64,000 bases of DNA from assembly GCA_017302895.1 (NCBI GenBank), contig JAFLBV010000003.1, positions 383,115 to 447,114 of the forward strand. The letters run 5' to 3'. Shown one piece after another: positions 52,527 through 62,600 of the stretch; the first letter of the stretch is position 1, and each line of letters begins with the position of its first letter. The DNA comes from Ignavibacteria bacterium. Its GTDB lineage: Bacteria > Bacteroidota > Ignavibacteria > Ignavibacteriales > Ignavibacteriaceae. The translations under genes and the position numbers were made by a program. The notes under the pieces were generated by a model. The model searched no databases. It had not been told where the DNA came from and saw nothing but the letters and a program-made list of their open reading frames with translations.

Positions 52527-52557
52527 AGCTGCTTCGGAAACGGGGCAGCTTTTTTTT
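52527..52557 (+). terminator. Rho-independent terminator, copy 2
   Basis: AGCTGC (52,527-52,532) pairs with GCAGCT (52,545-52,550), seven T after it; a near copy of the hairpin 94 nt upstream. Confidence 0.9.
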
Positions 52558-52649
52558 GAGCATGTATTGCTTTTGGTGATTTTTTTTGACATGTTTAGGG
52601 TGTGAGGAATTTATCTTTTTACCTTGAACGATATAAAAAAGAGATCGCC

Positions 52650-53873
52650 ATGAAAAGATCATTAATTTTCGCGATGTTGCTCACCTGTGCTGTCTGTGCA
52701 CAAGGATTCTGGATTCAAACTCAACTGCCCGCCACCGGTTCAATCAATTCAATCGCCATCTCACCGGGTGGTACACTCTTTGTCGGTACTGAATTCGCTG
52801 CTGCCGGAAGCGGCGTCTTTAAATCGACAAACGACGGACTTACATGGACACTTGCAAACAACGGACTTACCTCCTCGACAATTAAAGTGGTGGCAATGGG
52901 GGGAAGTAATGGCGATTTGTTTGCGGGATCATCAAGTCTCTTCCGCTCCACCAACCAGGGAGCATCATGGACCGATATAGGTAACAGTCTCTCGACACCT
53001 TATGTCAGGGCTATTGATTTCGACGACAGCAACTATATATATGTCGGCACGGAAGGTGGTGGAGTATTCAAGTCAACGAACAATGGAAGTTCATTCACAT
53101 TTTCAGGTCTCTCTATTTTCAATGTTAAAACCCTTCATTGCGACAATTTTGGATTTATCTATGCGGGAGGCGGCAACCTCTACAGGTCATCAAACAGAGG
53201 AGCCACCTGGTTTGTTTTTAATACGGGAATGCAGGGAACAACTGTTGAAGAGATCGTAAGCAACAATATTGGCTATGTCTATGCCGGAACCTATGGTAAC
53301 GGAGTATATCGCTCGACAAACAGCGGACTTTCCTGGGTGCCGGTGAACAACGGTTTGACAAATCATAATGTAGTTTCTCTTGCAATCAATTCATTGGGAT
53401 ACTTGTATGCCGGCACTTATGACGGCGGGGTATTCTGCTCCAAGGATCAGGGGGAGAACTGGACAGAGGTATCATCGGGCCTTAATACAACCGGTATTCC
53501 GACACTTGCATTCAATCCCTCGGGGAATATTTTCGCCGGCTCGAGCGATGGAAAAGTATTCAAAAGTACCGGCTCCACCACTTCCCTGAAGGAAGATGAA
53601 CAGCAACCTTTAAGCTTCACCCTTTCACAAAATTACCCCAATCCGTTTAATCCTGTAACTGTGATAGAATACACTTTAACGGAAACTTCTGAAGTGGTTT
53701 TGAAGATATTCGCTGTTGACGGCACAAAAGTTGCGACACTCCATGAAGGGGTAAAAGCTCCCGGCAAACACCGAATTCTTTTTGACGGCAACGCGCTCTC
53801 TTCAGGAGTTTACAGTTACGCTCTGTTTGCAGGAAAAGAAAGGATGGTTAAGAAATTCGTTTTGGCAAAATAA
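52650..53873 (+). CDS. T9SS-secreted Asp-box/BNR-type beta-propeller protein
   Basis: A 407-residue protein with signal peptide MKRSLIFAMLLTCAVCAQ. Some seven propeller repeats follow with Asp-box-like turns: FKSTNDGLTWTLANNG, FRSTNQGASWTDIGNS, YRSSNRGATWFVFNTG, YRSTNSGLSWVPVNNG, CSKDQGENWTEVSSG. The C-terminal T9SS sorting domain has NYPNPFNP near residue 330 and ends KKFVLAK. Such propellers occur in sialidase-like folds and also in non-enzymatic secreted proteins; catalytic residues are not recognisable. The frame is open from 52,602, but ATG 52,650 gives the signal peptide. Confidence 0.87.
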   Translation: MKRSLIFAMLLTCAVCAQGFWIQTQLPATGSINSIAISPGGTLFVGTEFAAAGSGVFKSTNDGLTWTLANNGLTSSTIKVVAMGGSNGDLFAGSSSLFRSTNQGASWTDIGNSLSTPYVRAIDFDDSNYIYVGTEGGGVFKSTNNGSSFTFSGLSIFNVKTLHCDNFGFIYAGGGNLYRSSNRGATWFVFNTGMQGTTVEEIVSNNIGYVYAGTYGNGVYRSTNSGLSWVPVNNGLTNHNVVSLAINSLGYLYAGTYDGGVFCSKDQGENWTEVSSGLNTTGIPTLAFNPSGNIFAGSSDGKVFKSTGSTTSLKEDEQQPLSFTLSQNYPNPFNPVTVIEYTLTETSEVVLKIFAVDGTKVATLHEGVKAPGKHRILFDGNALSSGVYSYALFAGKERMVKKFVLAK

Positions 53874-53885
53874 ACAGAATTAATT

Positions 53886-53950
53886 ATTAGTTTTGAGTTA
53901 TGAATTATGAGCTAATTTAGCTATGATCTATGAAGTATGAACTATGAGCT
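53886..53950 (+). repeat. Degenerate 7-bp array (NNTATGA units)
   Basis: Successive TATGA-ending heptamers: AGTTATGA, ATTATGA, GCTATGA, TCTATGA, AGTATGA, ACTATGA, followed by GCTGACTTCC. The same period and motif as in the receptor terminator region and at 62,696. Confidence 0.85.
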
Positions 53951-53960
53951 GACTTCCAGA

Positions 53961-54088
53961 GCCCTTGTATCGACATGTGGGTAGAAGCCCTTGGGGCGAC
54001 ATGTGGATAGAACCCCGGCGACCACACTTCAAAAAAGCCCTTGCGGCGACATGTGGGTAGAAGCCCTTGCGGCGGCATATGGGTAGAA
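53961..54088 (+). repeat. 26-bp tandem repeat (GCCCTTGCGGCGACATGTGG)
   Basis: Units at 53,961-53,986, 53,987-54,012, 54,037-54,062 and 54,063-54,088; the 24 nt between units 2 and 3 are a degenerate unit. They differ at a few positions. The minus-strand frame across it (53,928-54,122) encodes the repeat only and is not a gene. Confidence 0.9.
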
Positions 54089-54112
54089 ATATTCCTAAAT
54101 CCCCTGAATTCT

Positions 54113-54135
54113 CCCCTCTCATCTTAGGAGAGGGG
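54113..54135. repeat. CCCCTCTC/GAGAGGGG hairpin element
   Basis: CCCCTCTC (54,113-54,120), ATCTTAG loop, GAGAGGGG (54,128-54,135), followed by GTTGGGGGTGAGG. This form is, as far as I recall, a recurrent intergenic element in many Bacteroidota and cyanobacterial genomes. Confidence 0.8.
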
Positions 54136-54157
54136 GTTGGGGGTGAGGTTGGAGAAG

Positions 54158-54183
54158 CTAATACCTAATACCTAATAGCTAAT
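54158..54183 (+). repeat. 7-bp array CTAATAC
   Basis: CTAATAC twice, CTAATAG, then CTAAT; the nfu stop codon (54,179-54,181) lies inside it. It shares the TAATACC core with 36,474-36,501. Confidence 0.85.
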
Positions 54184-54721
54184 CAGGTATAACCTCCAGC
54201 GCCGGATGTACATCTCTTTTGAGGAGGCTTTCGATTGCGGAGAGGGTGCCTCTTTGTGCACTCGGGCAGCTTCCGCAGGCGCCTTGATATCTGACTTTGA
54301 GGGAGTATCCTTCGAGTCCGAGGATTTCGAGACCGCCACCATCGTAGGCAAGTGCGGGAACGACTTTTTTATTCAATACATCGGATATCTGTTTCAGAAG
54401 TTCGCTGGTATTTTCATCCATTCCTTCGGGGGTTGCCTCCTCGGGGATCAGTTTTTCATCGAATTTGCTTAAAAACATCAGGAAAGGTCTCTGGATTTTT
54501 CCCCAGTCATATCCTTGTTTCTTCTCTATCGTTATGAATTTGTCCATATAAAATACGGACGCAACACCCTCGAGTTCGAAGATACCTTTAGCCAGCATAT
54601 CCTGTTCGGCATCCTGTGGATTGCTGTATTGTCTCGAAGTGAAGTGGAGCAGCTTTTGATTTAGGACAAATTTAATTGCGTGTGGATTTGGAGTAAGTTC
54701 AACATCAACTACATGTAACAT
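54179..54721 (-). CDS. Nfu-type iron-sulphur scaffold/carrier protein
   Basis: A 180-residue cytoplasmic protein in two parts: Nfu_N domain (residues 1-90, VVDVELTPNPHAIKFVLNQKLL, FYMDKFITIEKKQGYDW) and NifU-like C-terminal domain (about 105-180) with the cluster-binding CxxC as GACGSCPSA (Cys149, Cys152). It passes Fe-S clusters to target enzymes. No other Fe-S assembly gene is adjacent. A perfect palindrome lies 12 nt before its ATG. Confidence 0.92.
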   Translation of the reverse strand: MLHVVDVELTPNPHAIKFVLNQKLLHFTSRQYSNPQDAEQDMLAKGIFELEGVASVFYMDKFITIEKKQGYDWGKIQRPFLMFLSKFDEKLIPEEATPEGMDENTSELLKQISDVLNKKVVPALAYDGGGLEILGLEGYSLKVRYQGACGSCPSAQRGTLSAIESLLKRDVHPALEVIPD

Positions 54722-54733
54722 GGTAACCTCTGT

Positions 54734-54748
54734 GTACGGAAACCGTAC
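54734..54748. promoter_or_regulatory. Palindrome GTACGG-AAA-CCGTAC upstream of nfu
   Basis: Six perfect pairs around three bases (54,734-54,748), 12 nt upstream of the nfu start codon. Placed to act as a repressor site or translation-blocking hairpin in the nfu leader; which is unknown. A single occurrence was seen in the window. Confidence 0.4.
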
Positions 54749-54853
54749 TTGTTCTGCCCTTTTTGGGCGATTTAATCAACGGGACTAAGTCAGTTTATGG
54801 TTGAAAAATGCGTATTTTGCTATGCAATATAATTAAAATTTGGCGCTCAAGAT

Positions 54854-55825
54854 ATGAAAAAAATAATGATCGTTTTTACCGGCGGAACCATTTCAATGAA
54901 AGTTGATTCGGAAACAGGCGGTGCCGTTCCACATCTTACAGGTGGAGATATTATCGAAATGATTCCCGAACTCGGTTCTCTGGCAGAGATCGATTTTTAC
55001 GACTTCGGGAAATATCCCGGTCCCCACATGACCCCCGAACTGATGTTTGAACTGGCACTTACAGTGCAGGGGATGATTGATGACGAGAATTTCGATGGTA
55101 TCATCATTACTCACGGAACCGATACTCTCGAAGAAACGGCATATTTTCTCGATCTTTATCTTGAGACACATATTCCTGTCGTTCTTACGGGTTCAATGAA
55201 GAACAGTTCCGATCCCGATTGGGATGGACCTCAAAATCTGATTGATTCCATTTACACATGTTTGAACAAAAACAGTCGTGACATGGGGGTTCTTGTTTGT
55301 TTGAATGGTGAAATCAATGCCGCAAGCGAAGTGACCAAAACGCATACAGAAGACGAGGAAACATTTGCTTCACTCGATTTTGGCAGTCTCGGTTTTGTTG
55401 ACAGGGGGAGGGTGATTTTTAACCGGGCTCCCAGAAGGCTTGAAACGATTAAGACCGGAAAAATAAACTCAAATGTGGATTTGTTAAAGTGTTATGCCGG
55501 TATGGATGCCAAATTTTTCAGATACTCGGCTGACAGTGGTGTTGATGGTCTGGTGGTAGAGGCTCTCGGGGTGGGTAATGTCCCTCCGGCAGTATTTGAG
55601 GGAATCGAATATCTCCTTGAGAAGGGAATTCCGGTTGTTCTGGTTTCCCGTTGTCCTGCCGGTGAGACGGATGATGTTTACAGTTATCCGGGAGCGGGGA
55701 AGTGGTTGCGGGAAGCAGGAGTCATATTTGCAGAGTATCTAAACGGTCAGAAGGCAAGGATAAAACTTATCCTCGCCCTTGGAAAAACGGGTGACCATTC
55801 AGAACTGGAGAGAATTTTTTATTGA
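54854..55825 (+). CDS. ansA: Type I L-asparaginase
   Basis: A 323-residue cytoplasmic enzyme, asparagine to aspartate and ammonia. It shows IVFTGGTISMKVD (nucleophile Thr at GGTIS near residue 12), IIITHGTDTLEETAYF (second catalytic Thr-Asp, residues about 88-103), PVVLTGSMK and the C-terminal domain with VVLVSRCPAGETDD. AnsA/AnsB type I. Its 3' end overlaps that of the convergent sbcC by 7 nt, with no terminator between. Confidence 0.93.
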   Translation: MKKIMIVFTGGTISMKVDSETGGAVPHLTGGDIIEMIPELGSLAEIDFYDFGKYPGPHMTPELMFELALTVQGMIDDENFDGIIITHGTDTLEETAYFLDLYLETHIPVVLTGSMKNSSDPDWDGPQNLIDSIYTCLNKNSRDMGVLVCLNGEINAASEVTKTHTEDEETFASLDFGSLGFVDRGRVIFNRAPRRLETIKTGKINSNVDLLKCYAGMDAKFFRYSADSGVDGLVVEALGVGNVPPAVFEGIEYLLEKGIPVVLVSRCPAGETDDVYSYPGAGKWLREAGVIFAEYLNGQKARIKLILALGKTGDHSELERIFY

Positions 55826-58251
55826 GCTGATGCGGCAAATTTACAGTCAATTGAACTGTACAAACCCTTTTTGGAAATAATCATCCGGTTCGGGAATGCT
55901 TCTTCGACATCCTGGTTATGGGCAACTATAAATACCTGCTTAAACCAGTCGGAAATTTTTGAAAGGGCAAACATCAAATCCGCTCTTCTGCCCTCATCTT
56001 GTGAGCCAAAAACCTCGTCAAGAGCGAGGAATCCCATATTGCCGGCACCGCTCATGTTTATTATGTGTCGGCTCACTGCAATTCTGAGGCAGACCGCAGC
56101 AAGGTCTTTCTCACCACCTGAAAGAGTTTCGATAAGTGCTTCCTTGTCATCCCTCATGACTTTTATATCGTAGTTTTCAGTATCGATGTGTAACCCGTTG
56201 TATCTTTCCTTAGTAATTTCCACAAAAAGCCTGTTGGCTTCCTGGGAAATTTTAGGTATTGCCTCCGAAGTTATTCTCGCCTTAAAATTATCTATGATTT
56301 CCTTGAAGATTTTATATTTCTCAACTCCGGTACGAAGTTGTTCGAAAGAGCTTTTTCGCTCCTCATTTTCATTTAAAGTGGTTTCAGCAGCCGAAACCTC
56401 ACTTTTTATCAGGTTGAGTTTTATTTCAACTTTGTGGGCGGCATCCACCAGATTGAGGTGCTCCTGCCGTTTCTGTTTCAGCAAGGAATCTGCAGTAACA
56501 AGTTCATCAGCATTGAAATTCAGTTCGACTAAATTGTTCTGTTTAGTCGTGAGCTTTGCCTTCGATTCATTCAGGGTAGCGAGGTAATCGGAGAGATGTT
56601 GCTCCTGAGCGGGTAGAGTACCGATTTCACCCAGCATTTTCTGGTATGAGTCATTTTGTGTTTCAGCGGATTTTACCTCTTCACCGAGCCTTGTGAAGGC
56701 TTTGCTGTCGAAATCTCTAGGACCGACTGCATTCAAATCCCGAACAGCCAAGGATATTTTTGCAATTGTTTTTTCACGATTTTCAGACAGAGTTGTCAGT
56801 TGTGCCCTGTCGTTTACGAGTTTCACAATGGTTTTGCCCAAGTCGGAAATTTCGTCCTGGAGGTTTTTTACATCTGCCCGTTTCTCCGACAGATTCTTTT
56901 TAACCTGGGATTCTCTCTCACCGATCTCTGCGATCAAGTCATTTAGCTCAGCAATTTCGGCTTTGTATTTTTTTATGAGTACCGGTTTCTGAGTACCAAG
57001 TTCTCTTTCACACTCGGGGCATGTACCTGCTGCATCGAGTCCTTCGACATGCTTTAATCGTTCAATTGTCTGCTTAAGGCGTGCGTCATGTCCGGCAATT
57101 TCTTTCCCGAGATCGAGAGCATTGGCATTTAAGAGACTCTCTTCTCTTTCGAACCCCTCCTTAATCACGGTTTTCAGTTGCAGGTCATTTGGTGCATTCT
57201 CCATGGTCGCAATTGTGGCAGAGAGTCTTGCAATCTGTTCCTCGATACTGGCGAGTTCGGTTTCCGCTTTGGTTTTATTAGAGAAGATGCTCTCATAGAG
57301 GGCTGCATTTTCCTTTTTAGTCTGCATCTCTGCCTGTTCAGTCCTCAATCTTTGCAGGATTTCCACTACAGGTGAAAGTTTCTCTGCCTTTAATCGCAGA
57401 TTTTGAAGGCGGGAAATTTCAACCTCGGTGGAAGAAATGGACTCTTCTGTTTTTAAGATTGCGGTCTTAATAGCCGTAATCTCTTTTTCGAGCTTATTAT
57501 GTTTTTCCTGCAGTTTACGGAGCCCGTCAACCTTTTGTTGCTGTAATCCTGTTTCAGTTAATTTTGCATCAACAGATTGTTTAAGTTGATTGTGCTCTTG
57601 GGTAAGCGCCGCAAGCTCGTTTTTCTTTTCCTGTATCAGCTCATTAAGATCAGCGATTCTTTGATCATCCAGAAGGAGACTTGCAGCCGCTTCCATCTCA
57701 TATTTGAGTGTTTTTAGTTTATTGCCGGCAGTTTTGCTGATAGCATCAAGCCTGTCGAAACCGAGCATCTTTCTTATTTCTGTGACTCTATCACCCGGTG
57801 AGGATGCAAGAAGCCCGGCGGTCTCTTTTTGTTTCGCAAAGAAAGAGTTAACGAAGCTGTCTTTATCGAGTTTGATTATTTTATAAAGCTCTTTTGCCAC
57901 ATCTGTGGCGTTCTCAGCCAGGGGCGAGGCATCATCCTTATCGATTCTGTATAAACCAACTTTCGTAGTCTGAGCAACTCCTCTTAATGCTCTTTTTACG
58001 ACATATTTAATATTCCTTTCCACGAACTCGAGCTCAACTTCCACAGGCTCTGCAGCAAGGGCATTATCATTTTTAAGCTGGGAGAGATTGACACCTTTGA
58101 GGGGTCCGAACAGAGCGAACGAGATGGCATCGAAAACCGTAGATTTCCCAGCGCCATTTCTTCCGACAAGACCGGTAAGCCCGTTCGGAAAATTGATGGT
58201 TTCGTCCTTATACTGCTTAAAATTTTTCAGTTTTAATTTATTGATTAACAT
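55819..58251 (-). CDS. sbcC: SbcC-like (Rad50-type) ATPase of the SbcCD nuclease
   Basis: An 810-residue SMC-like protein. Walker A GRNGAGKST at residues 30-38, two long coiled-coil arms meeting at a zinc hook CPEC (about 411-414, GTCPECERELG), signature ETLSGGEKDLAAVCLRIA and Walker B FLALDEVFGSQDEG at the C-terminal end. With SbcD it cuts DNA hairpins and blocked ends during repair. It is shorter than the enterobacterial protein (about 1,000 residues), that is, it has a shorter coiled coil. The 5' end overlaps sbcD by 14 nt. Confidence 0.93.
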   Translation of the reverse strand: MLINKLKLKNFKQYKDETINFPNGLTGLVGRNGAGKSTVFDAISFALFGPLKGVNLSQLKNDNALAAEPVEVELEFVERNIKYVVKRALRGVAQTTKVGLYRIDKDDASPLAENATDVAKELYKIIKLDKDSFVNSFFAKQKETAGLLASSPGDRVTEIRKMLGFDRLDAISKTAGNKLKTLKYEMEAAASLLLDDQRIADLNELIQEKKNELAALTQEHNQLKQSVDAKLTETGLQQQKVDGLRKLQEKHNKLEKEITAIKTAILKTEESISSTEVEISRLQNLRLKAEKLSPVVEILQRLRTEQAEMQTKKENAALYESIFSNKTKAETELASIEEQIARLSATIATMENAPNDLQLKTVIKEGFEREESLLNANALDLGKEIAGHDARLKQTIERLKHVEGLDAAGTCPECERELGTQKPVLIKKYKAEIAELNDLIAEIGERESQVKKNLSEKRADVKNLQDEISDLGKTIVKLVNDRAQLTTLSENREKTIAKISLAVRDLNAVGPRDFDSKAFTRLGEEVKSAETQNDSYQKMLGEIGTLPAQEQHLSDYLATLNESKAKLTTKQNNLVELNFNADELVTADSLLKQKRQEHLNLVDAAHKVEIKLNLIKSEVSAAETTLNENEERKSSFEQLRTGVEKYKIFKEIIDNFKARITSEAIPKISQEANRLFVEITKERYNGLHIDTENYDIKVMRDDKEALIETLSGGEKDLAAVCLRIAVSRHIINMSGAGNMGFLALDEVFGSQDEGRRADLMFALSKISDWFKQVFIVAHNQDVEEAFPNRMIISKKGLYSSIDCKFAASAQ

Positions 58252-59386
58252 TGTTATCCACCTGTACTAAGTCATCAAAAAGTTGAGTAGCTTCATCTTT
58301 GAATTTATTAAAATCGTCCGGATCAGGGAATGCTGCACGGAGATCTCCAATCAATCTTTCGAGGAGGGATTCACTTCCTGACTCGAATTCGATCGCTTCT
58401 TCCCCCTTTTTCCTTTTTATTAACCTGAGGACGAGGCATTTCCCGGTCAACTCTAAAATATTTTCACGCATAAAGTCAAATGACTGGTTATCCCGCAAAT
58501 CTTCAAGGATCACCTTGACAATCGCTTCGGAGAGGTCGTCCCCGTTTACCGCTTTTGTAATTTCACCAATTATCTCTTCCCGGGATTTAGTATCACATTT
58601 TTCAACTGTGATGTTCAGATACCGTCTCGTTTCAATCTTCACAAATTTTATTTCGGGAGTCCTGCCGTTCAGGGTCACTTCGACAAAGCCTTTATCATGA
58701 TCTGCTTCGCCCGCATTTATTCTTTCGGTTGAACCCGCATAGCAGACATTCCCGTAGTTTTTCATATGGTTGAAGCGATGCCAGTGACCGAGAGCGACAT
58801 AGTCAAAATCTTTCAGTACTTCAAGTCTGTCAGCGGGGAAAATGCCTCCGCCCGGTTCCTCTTCCTTGTAGATGGAAACAGGCATTGAAAGGTGCATCAT
58901 AAGGATATTGGGTTTCGAAGAGTCGGTGACGGCGATTTTTTGAATCTCTTCGTTGTGGTCTTTGTCAAAAATGATATGCGGGAGCGCATGAAGTATAAAT
59001 TTCCCACAATCAAGAGTGGAATATTTTTGGTCATAGAAGATTTTGCACCCGTCAAACATTTCATACAGAGCATGAATCGCCTGGGTATCCTCTGATCTTG
59101 GAAGGTCATGATTTCCTGCTATCATGTAGAAAGGGATGCCGGCATCGGATAATCTTTTGAATTGTTTGCCTGCTTCGACCATTGCCTTGTTGTAAGGCGA
59201 AGGGCGGTGAAAAAAGTCCCCAGTGTGGATAACAAAGTCCGGTTTTACAGCCAGTGCATGGTCAACGACAGCCGCCACAGCTTTATAAGCATCTGCTTCT
59301 CTTTCTTTCAAGACAGCCTGGTCGTCGGAGGAATAATCAATAAACCCCAAATGTGAATCTGAAAAATGTATGAACCTTAATGACAT
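58238..59386 (-). CDS. sbcD: SbcD-like (Mre11-type) exonuclease subunit
   Basis: A 382-residue metallophosphoesterase. The motifs FIHFSDSHLGF (residues 5-15), IHTGDFFHRPSP, MIAGNHDLPRSED and ALGHWHRFN give the two-metal nuclease site. A C-terminal capping domain follows (RRYLNITVEKCDTKSREE). It works with the ATPase encoded directly downstream (14-nt overlap). Confidence 0.93.
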   Translation of the reverse strand: MSLRFIHFSDSHLGFIDYSSDDQAVLKEREADAYKAVAAVVDHALAVKPDFVIHTGDFFHRPSPYNKAMVEAGKQFKRLSDAGIPFYMIAGNHDLPRSEDTQAIHALYEMFDGCKIFYDQKYSTLDCGKFILHALPHIIFDKDHNEEIQKIAVTDSSKPNILMMHLSMPVSIYKEEEPGGGIFPADRLEVLKDFDYVALGHWHRFNHMKNYGNVCYAGSTERINAGEADHDKGFVEVTLNGRTPEIKFVKIETRRYLNITVEKCDTKSREEIIGEITKAVNGDDLSEAIVKVILEDLRDNQSFDFMRENILELTGKCLVLRLIKRKKGEEAIEFESGSESLLERLIGDLRAAFPDPDDFNKFKDEATQLFDDLVQVDNNVNQ

Positions 59387-59611
59387 TTAATTTGCCTTTA
59401 TTTGTGATTATCAGCTTGTACTCAGGTAGAGTAAGAATATTACACTTTTTCCGAAACGAAATTAAGAATTTTTTAGATCACAGCCGTTTTTCTCATTTTT
59501 TTGTATTTTTAGGGTCAATATTTTAATAAAAAATCCAATATCCACCTGACAGGCAATGAGGAAGGTAAATTTAACTTCTTTTATATGCGGTCTTTAACGA
59601 GTCACAGGTAT

Positions 59612-62600
59612 ATGATTATGCGAAAAACGAGCTGCAACAGTTTTTTATGGTTATTTTTTGTTTTGATTCTATTTGCAGGAAGAGTTACACATGCACAGCA
59701 GGAAAATAATAAGCCCCAGGTAAATCCACCGATCTATATCGCATTCCTTTGGCACATGCATCAGCCGATTTACTGGCCTTATGAAAGTGTTGTCCAAACC
59801 GATGCGAATGGTCGCTATCCATTCTCGGTTACTGACATTCACAACCAGAGAATCGGACCATACACTTCCTGGCCTAAAAACGCAGTTCAAAAGGGAATTG
59901 CTGCCAACATGCCTCATTTTGGTGCACAGGTCAGTTTTTCGGGATCACTCATTGAAAATCTGAACGCTCTTGAAGCAAACGGTAACGGAAATTTTTTTAA
60001 TTGGAAATCGAGCTGGAATTTTATAAAGAACCAAACTACTTCACTTGGTAATCCAAGGTTGGACATGGTGGGTTTTGGCTATTTTCATCCATTGATGGGC
60101 CTGATTGACTATAAAGACATCAGAAAACAACTGCAATGGCACAAAACGATTTTTTCGCAAAACTTCCCGGGGGGTTACTCCAAAGGTATTTTCCCTCCTG
60201 AGAATGCTTTTGTGAACAGGATGATTCCTGCTCTGGCAGATGAAGGGTTAGAGTGGGTTCTGGTTGATAATGTCCACTTCGACCGCACCGCTCAGGGGTA
60301 TCCTTTCAATACCGGCGGAAACATCTATGAGCCAAACAAAGCTGATGTTTTGAACTCCAACCCGAATGACTGGCTGGCACTTCAGAATATCTGGGCGCCC
60401 ACAAAAGTATCTGCAGCATGGGGACACAGGCCGCACTTCGTGGAATATGTTGATCCCGCAACAGGACAAAAATCAAGAATTATCGCCGTGCCTGCATCCC
60501 GTTATCTCGGAAATGAAGACGGTAGAGGTGGATTTGGTGCATTGAATTACGAGTCGGTCATGAGCCAGTTTGAACAGTACAATACTGACCCCACAAAACC
60601 GATTTTGATTGTCCTTCACCACGACGGTGACAACTACGGTGGTGGCACCGATTCATATTATGGCTCCAATTTCCAGAATTTTGTAAACTGGCTGCAGGCA
60701 AATCCTTCCAGATTCGTTTGTACCACAATCGAAGACTATCTTGAGATGTTCCCGCCCGATCAGAATGCACCAATTCATGTCGAATCGGGTAGCTGGTCAG
60801 GAGCGGACAATGGTGATCCCGAATTCAAAAAATGGCTTGGTGATCCCGGAACAGACGGTTACAGCCCTGACATAAACAGTTGGGGAGTTCTCACCGCCGC
60901 TCAAAATCATGTTGCAATGGCAGATAATGTGAATCCAAATGCTACCAATACCCTTAACGCCTGGAAATACCTTCTCGTTAGTGAGGCATCAGATTACTGG
61001 TACTGGGACGGTTCTTTGGGAGGTATTTGGGATTCGAACCCTACCCGCGGAGCAAATCAGGCAGTAAATTATGCGAATACTGTCATTGCCGGCGCCCCGG
61101 ATAATACTCCACCAACGGTGTTTATTCCACAGAGAGAACCTTATAATCCCGGTGCAACAGAGTGGAATCAGCAACAGCCGTCAGATTTTAAAGTATGGAC
61201 TTATGCTTATGATGTGAAAGGCTTGAAGTCGGTTAAACTCTACTATCGCCAGGATCTTGATGGTGTAAACTCACTTTCGAGCACAGATAACGAAACTTAT
61301 GCGGGCGGTCCTGAGGTGGGAACCTGGACTGTTTTGGATATGCCGGGAACCACAAAAATATCTCTGACAAATCCTCAACCTGTCGTGAAAGCAAAGGAAT
61401 ATTCCGCAACAATAACCGGATTATCAAACAAGCTGGTCGATTATTATGTGGAAGCAATCGACAGCAACAATAATGTAAAAAGCACAGCCATCCAGCATGT
61501 GTGGGTGGGTGCGTACACTCCCGGAGGCGGCGGTGGAACTGGCGTGAGCACTGTAACCTGGTTGCCTTCCGCTCCAACCAAAAACGATACCATCACAGTG
61601 ACCATTACCAAAGCGGTTCAGGGAGCAAAATTGCACTGGGGTGTTAATCCTCAGGGTTCGAACTGGACAACTCCTAATCAGGCTTACTGGCCTGCAGGAA
61701 CCACACTTTTTGGCGGATCAGGTCCTGCAGTCGAGACTGTCATGGCAGGTCCTTCGAGTGACAGTTTGCTCACAATAAAAATCGGACCATTCAACAATTC
61801 CGCACAGACAGTTGACGGAGTTGCATTTGTAATTCATTACAACGACAATACCTGGAACAACAACAACGGTCAGGATTTCAAGATCAATTTCGGTGGAGGA
61901 AGTGGCGGCAGCAACTTTGTAATGGATGGCACACTCGATCAGCAGGCTGTCAGCGTTGGTTCGAACAATGGAGCAAATCTCTACCTCGGCTGGAACAATG
62001 GTAACCTGTATGTTGCGACCCAGGCAGCTCCGACACAAGGCAAAGATGTGTTCATCCTGATAACGGATTCACTCAGAAATCCCGTTCCTGCGATGTGGGC
62101 AAAGGGTGGAACCGTCCCCGGATGGTCGCTTTTCCTTGCTAACGAAAGTACAAACAACTACACCGCATGGTTTGATGCTTCATCAAATCCCGGTAAAGCC
62201 ACGGGACAGACACTTGAAGGTCTTGTAAATGTTCAGGCGGAGTTTGGATATACACCCGCAAAACTTTACATAGCAGTACTTCAATACGGAACTCAGGACG
62301 CAGGTACACTTCAAAATCAGGTTCCTGCCGGTAACGGTAATGGAAATGTTGAAGGTGCAGAACTTTATCAGTTTGATTACACCCTTACGAGTGTAAAAGA
62401 GATAAATCTCAGTTCGCTTTCTCCTGAAAACTATCTGCTGGGACAGAATTACCCGAATCCGTTCAATCCTTCGACCAATCTTCAATACTCGGTTAAGGAT
62501 GCCGGCAAGGTGAACATTACGGTGTATGATGTGTTGGGAAGAGTTGTTACAACCCTTGTTGATGAATTCAAACCTGCGGGTACCTATGAAGTCAAGTTCG

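Larger units (their letters stand above)
52379..52557 (+). repeat. Tandem duplication of a 7-bp array plus terminator, about 90 nt each
   Basis: Copy 1 runs from 52,379 to about 52,464 and copy 2 from about 52,466 to 52,557. Each has a heptamer stretch (CTATGAG-GTATGAA-CTATGA), then GAATTGCAAATAGTTTGTGCTG, then the hairpin AGCTGC-TTCGGAAACGGG-GCAGCT with a T run. The two hairpins are annotated separately as terminators. Confidence 0.88.

Noticed and set aside
53961..54088. Possible CRISPR array
   Set aside because: The units are contiguous 26-mers without unique spacers and no cas gene is near.
53928..54122. Minus-strand reading frame across the 26-bp repeats
   Set aside because: The peptide only repeats the 26-bp unit in changing frames and has no supporting start site.
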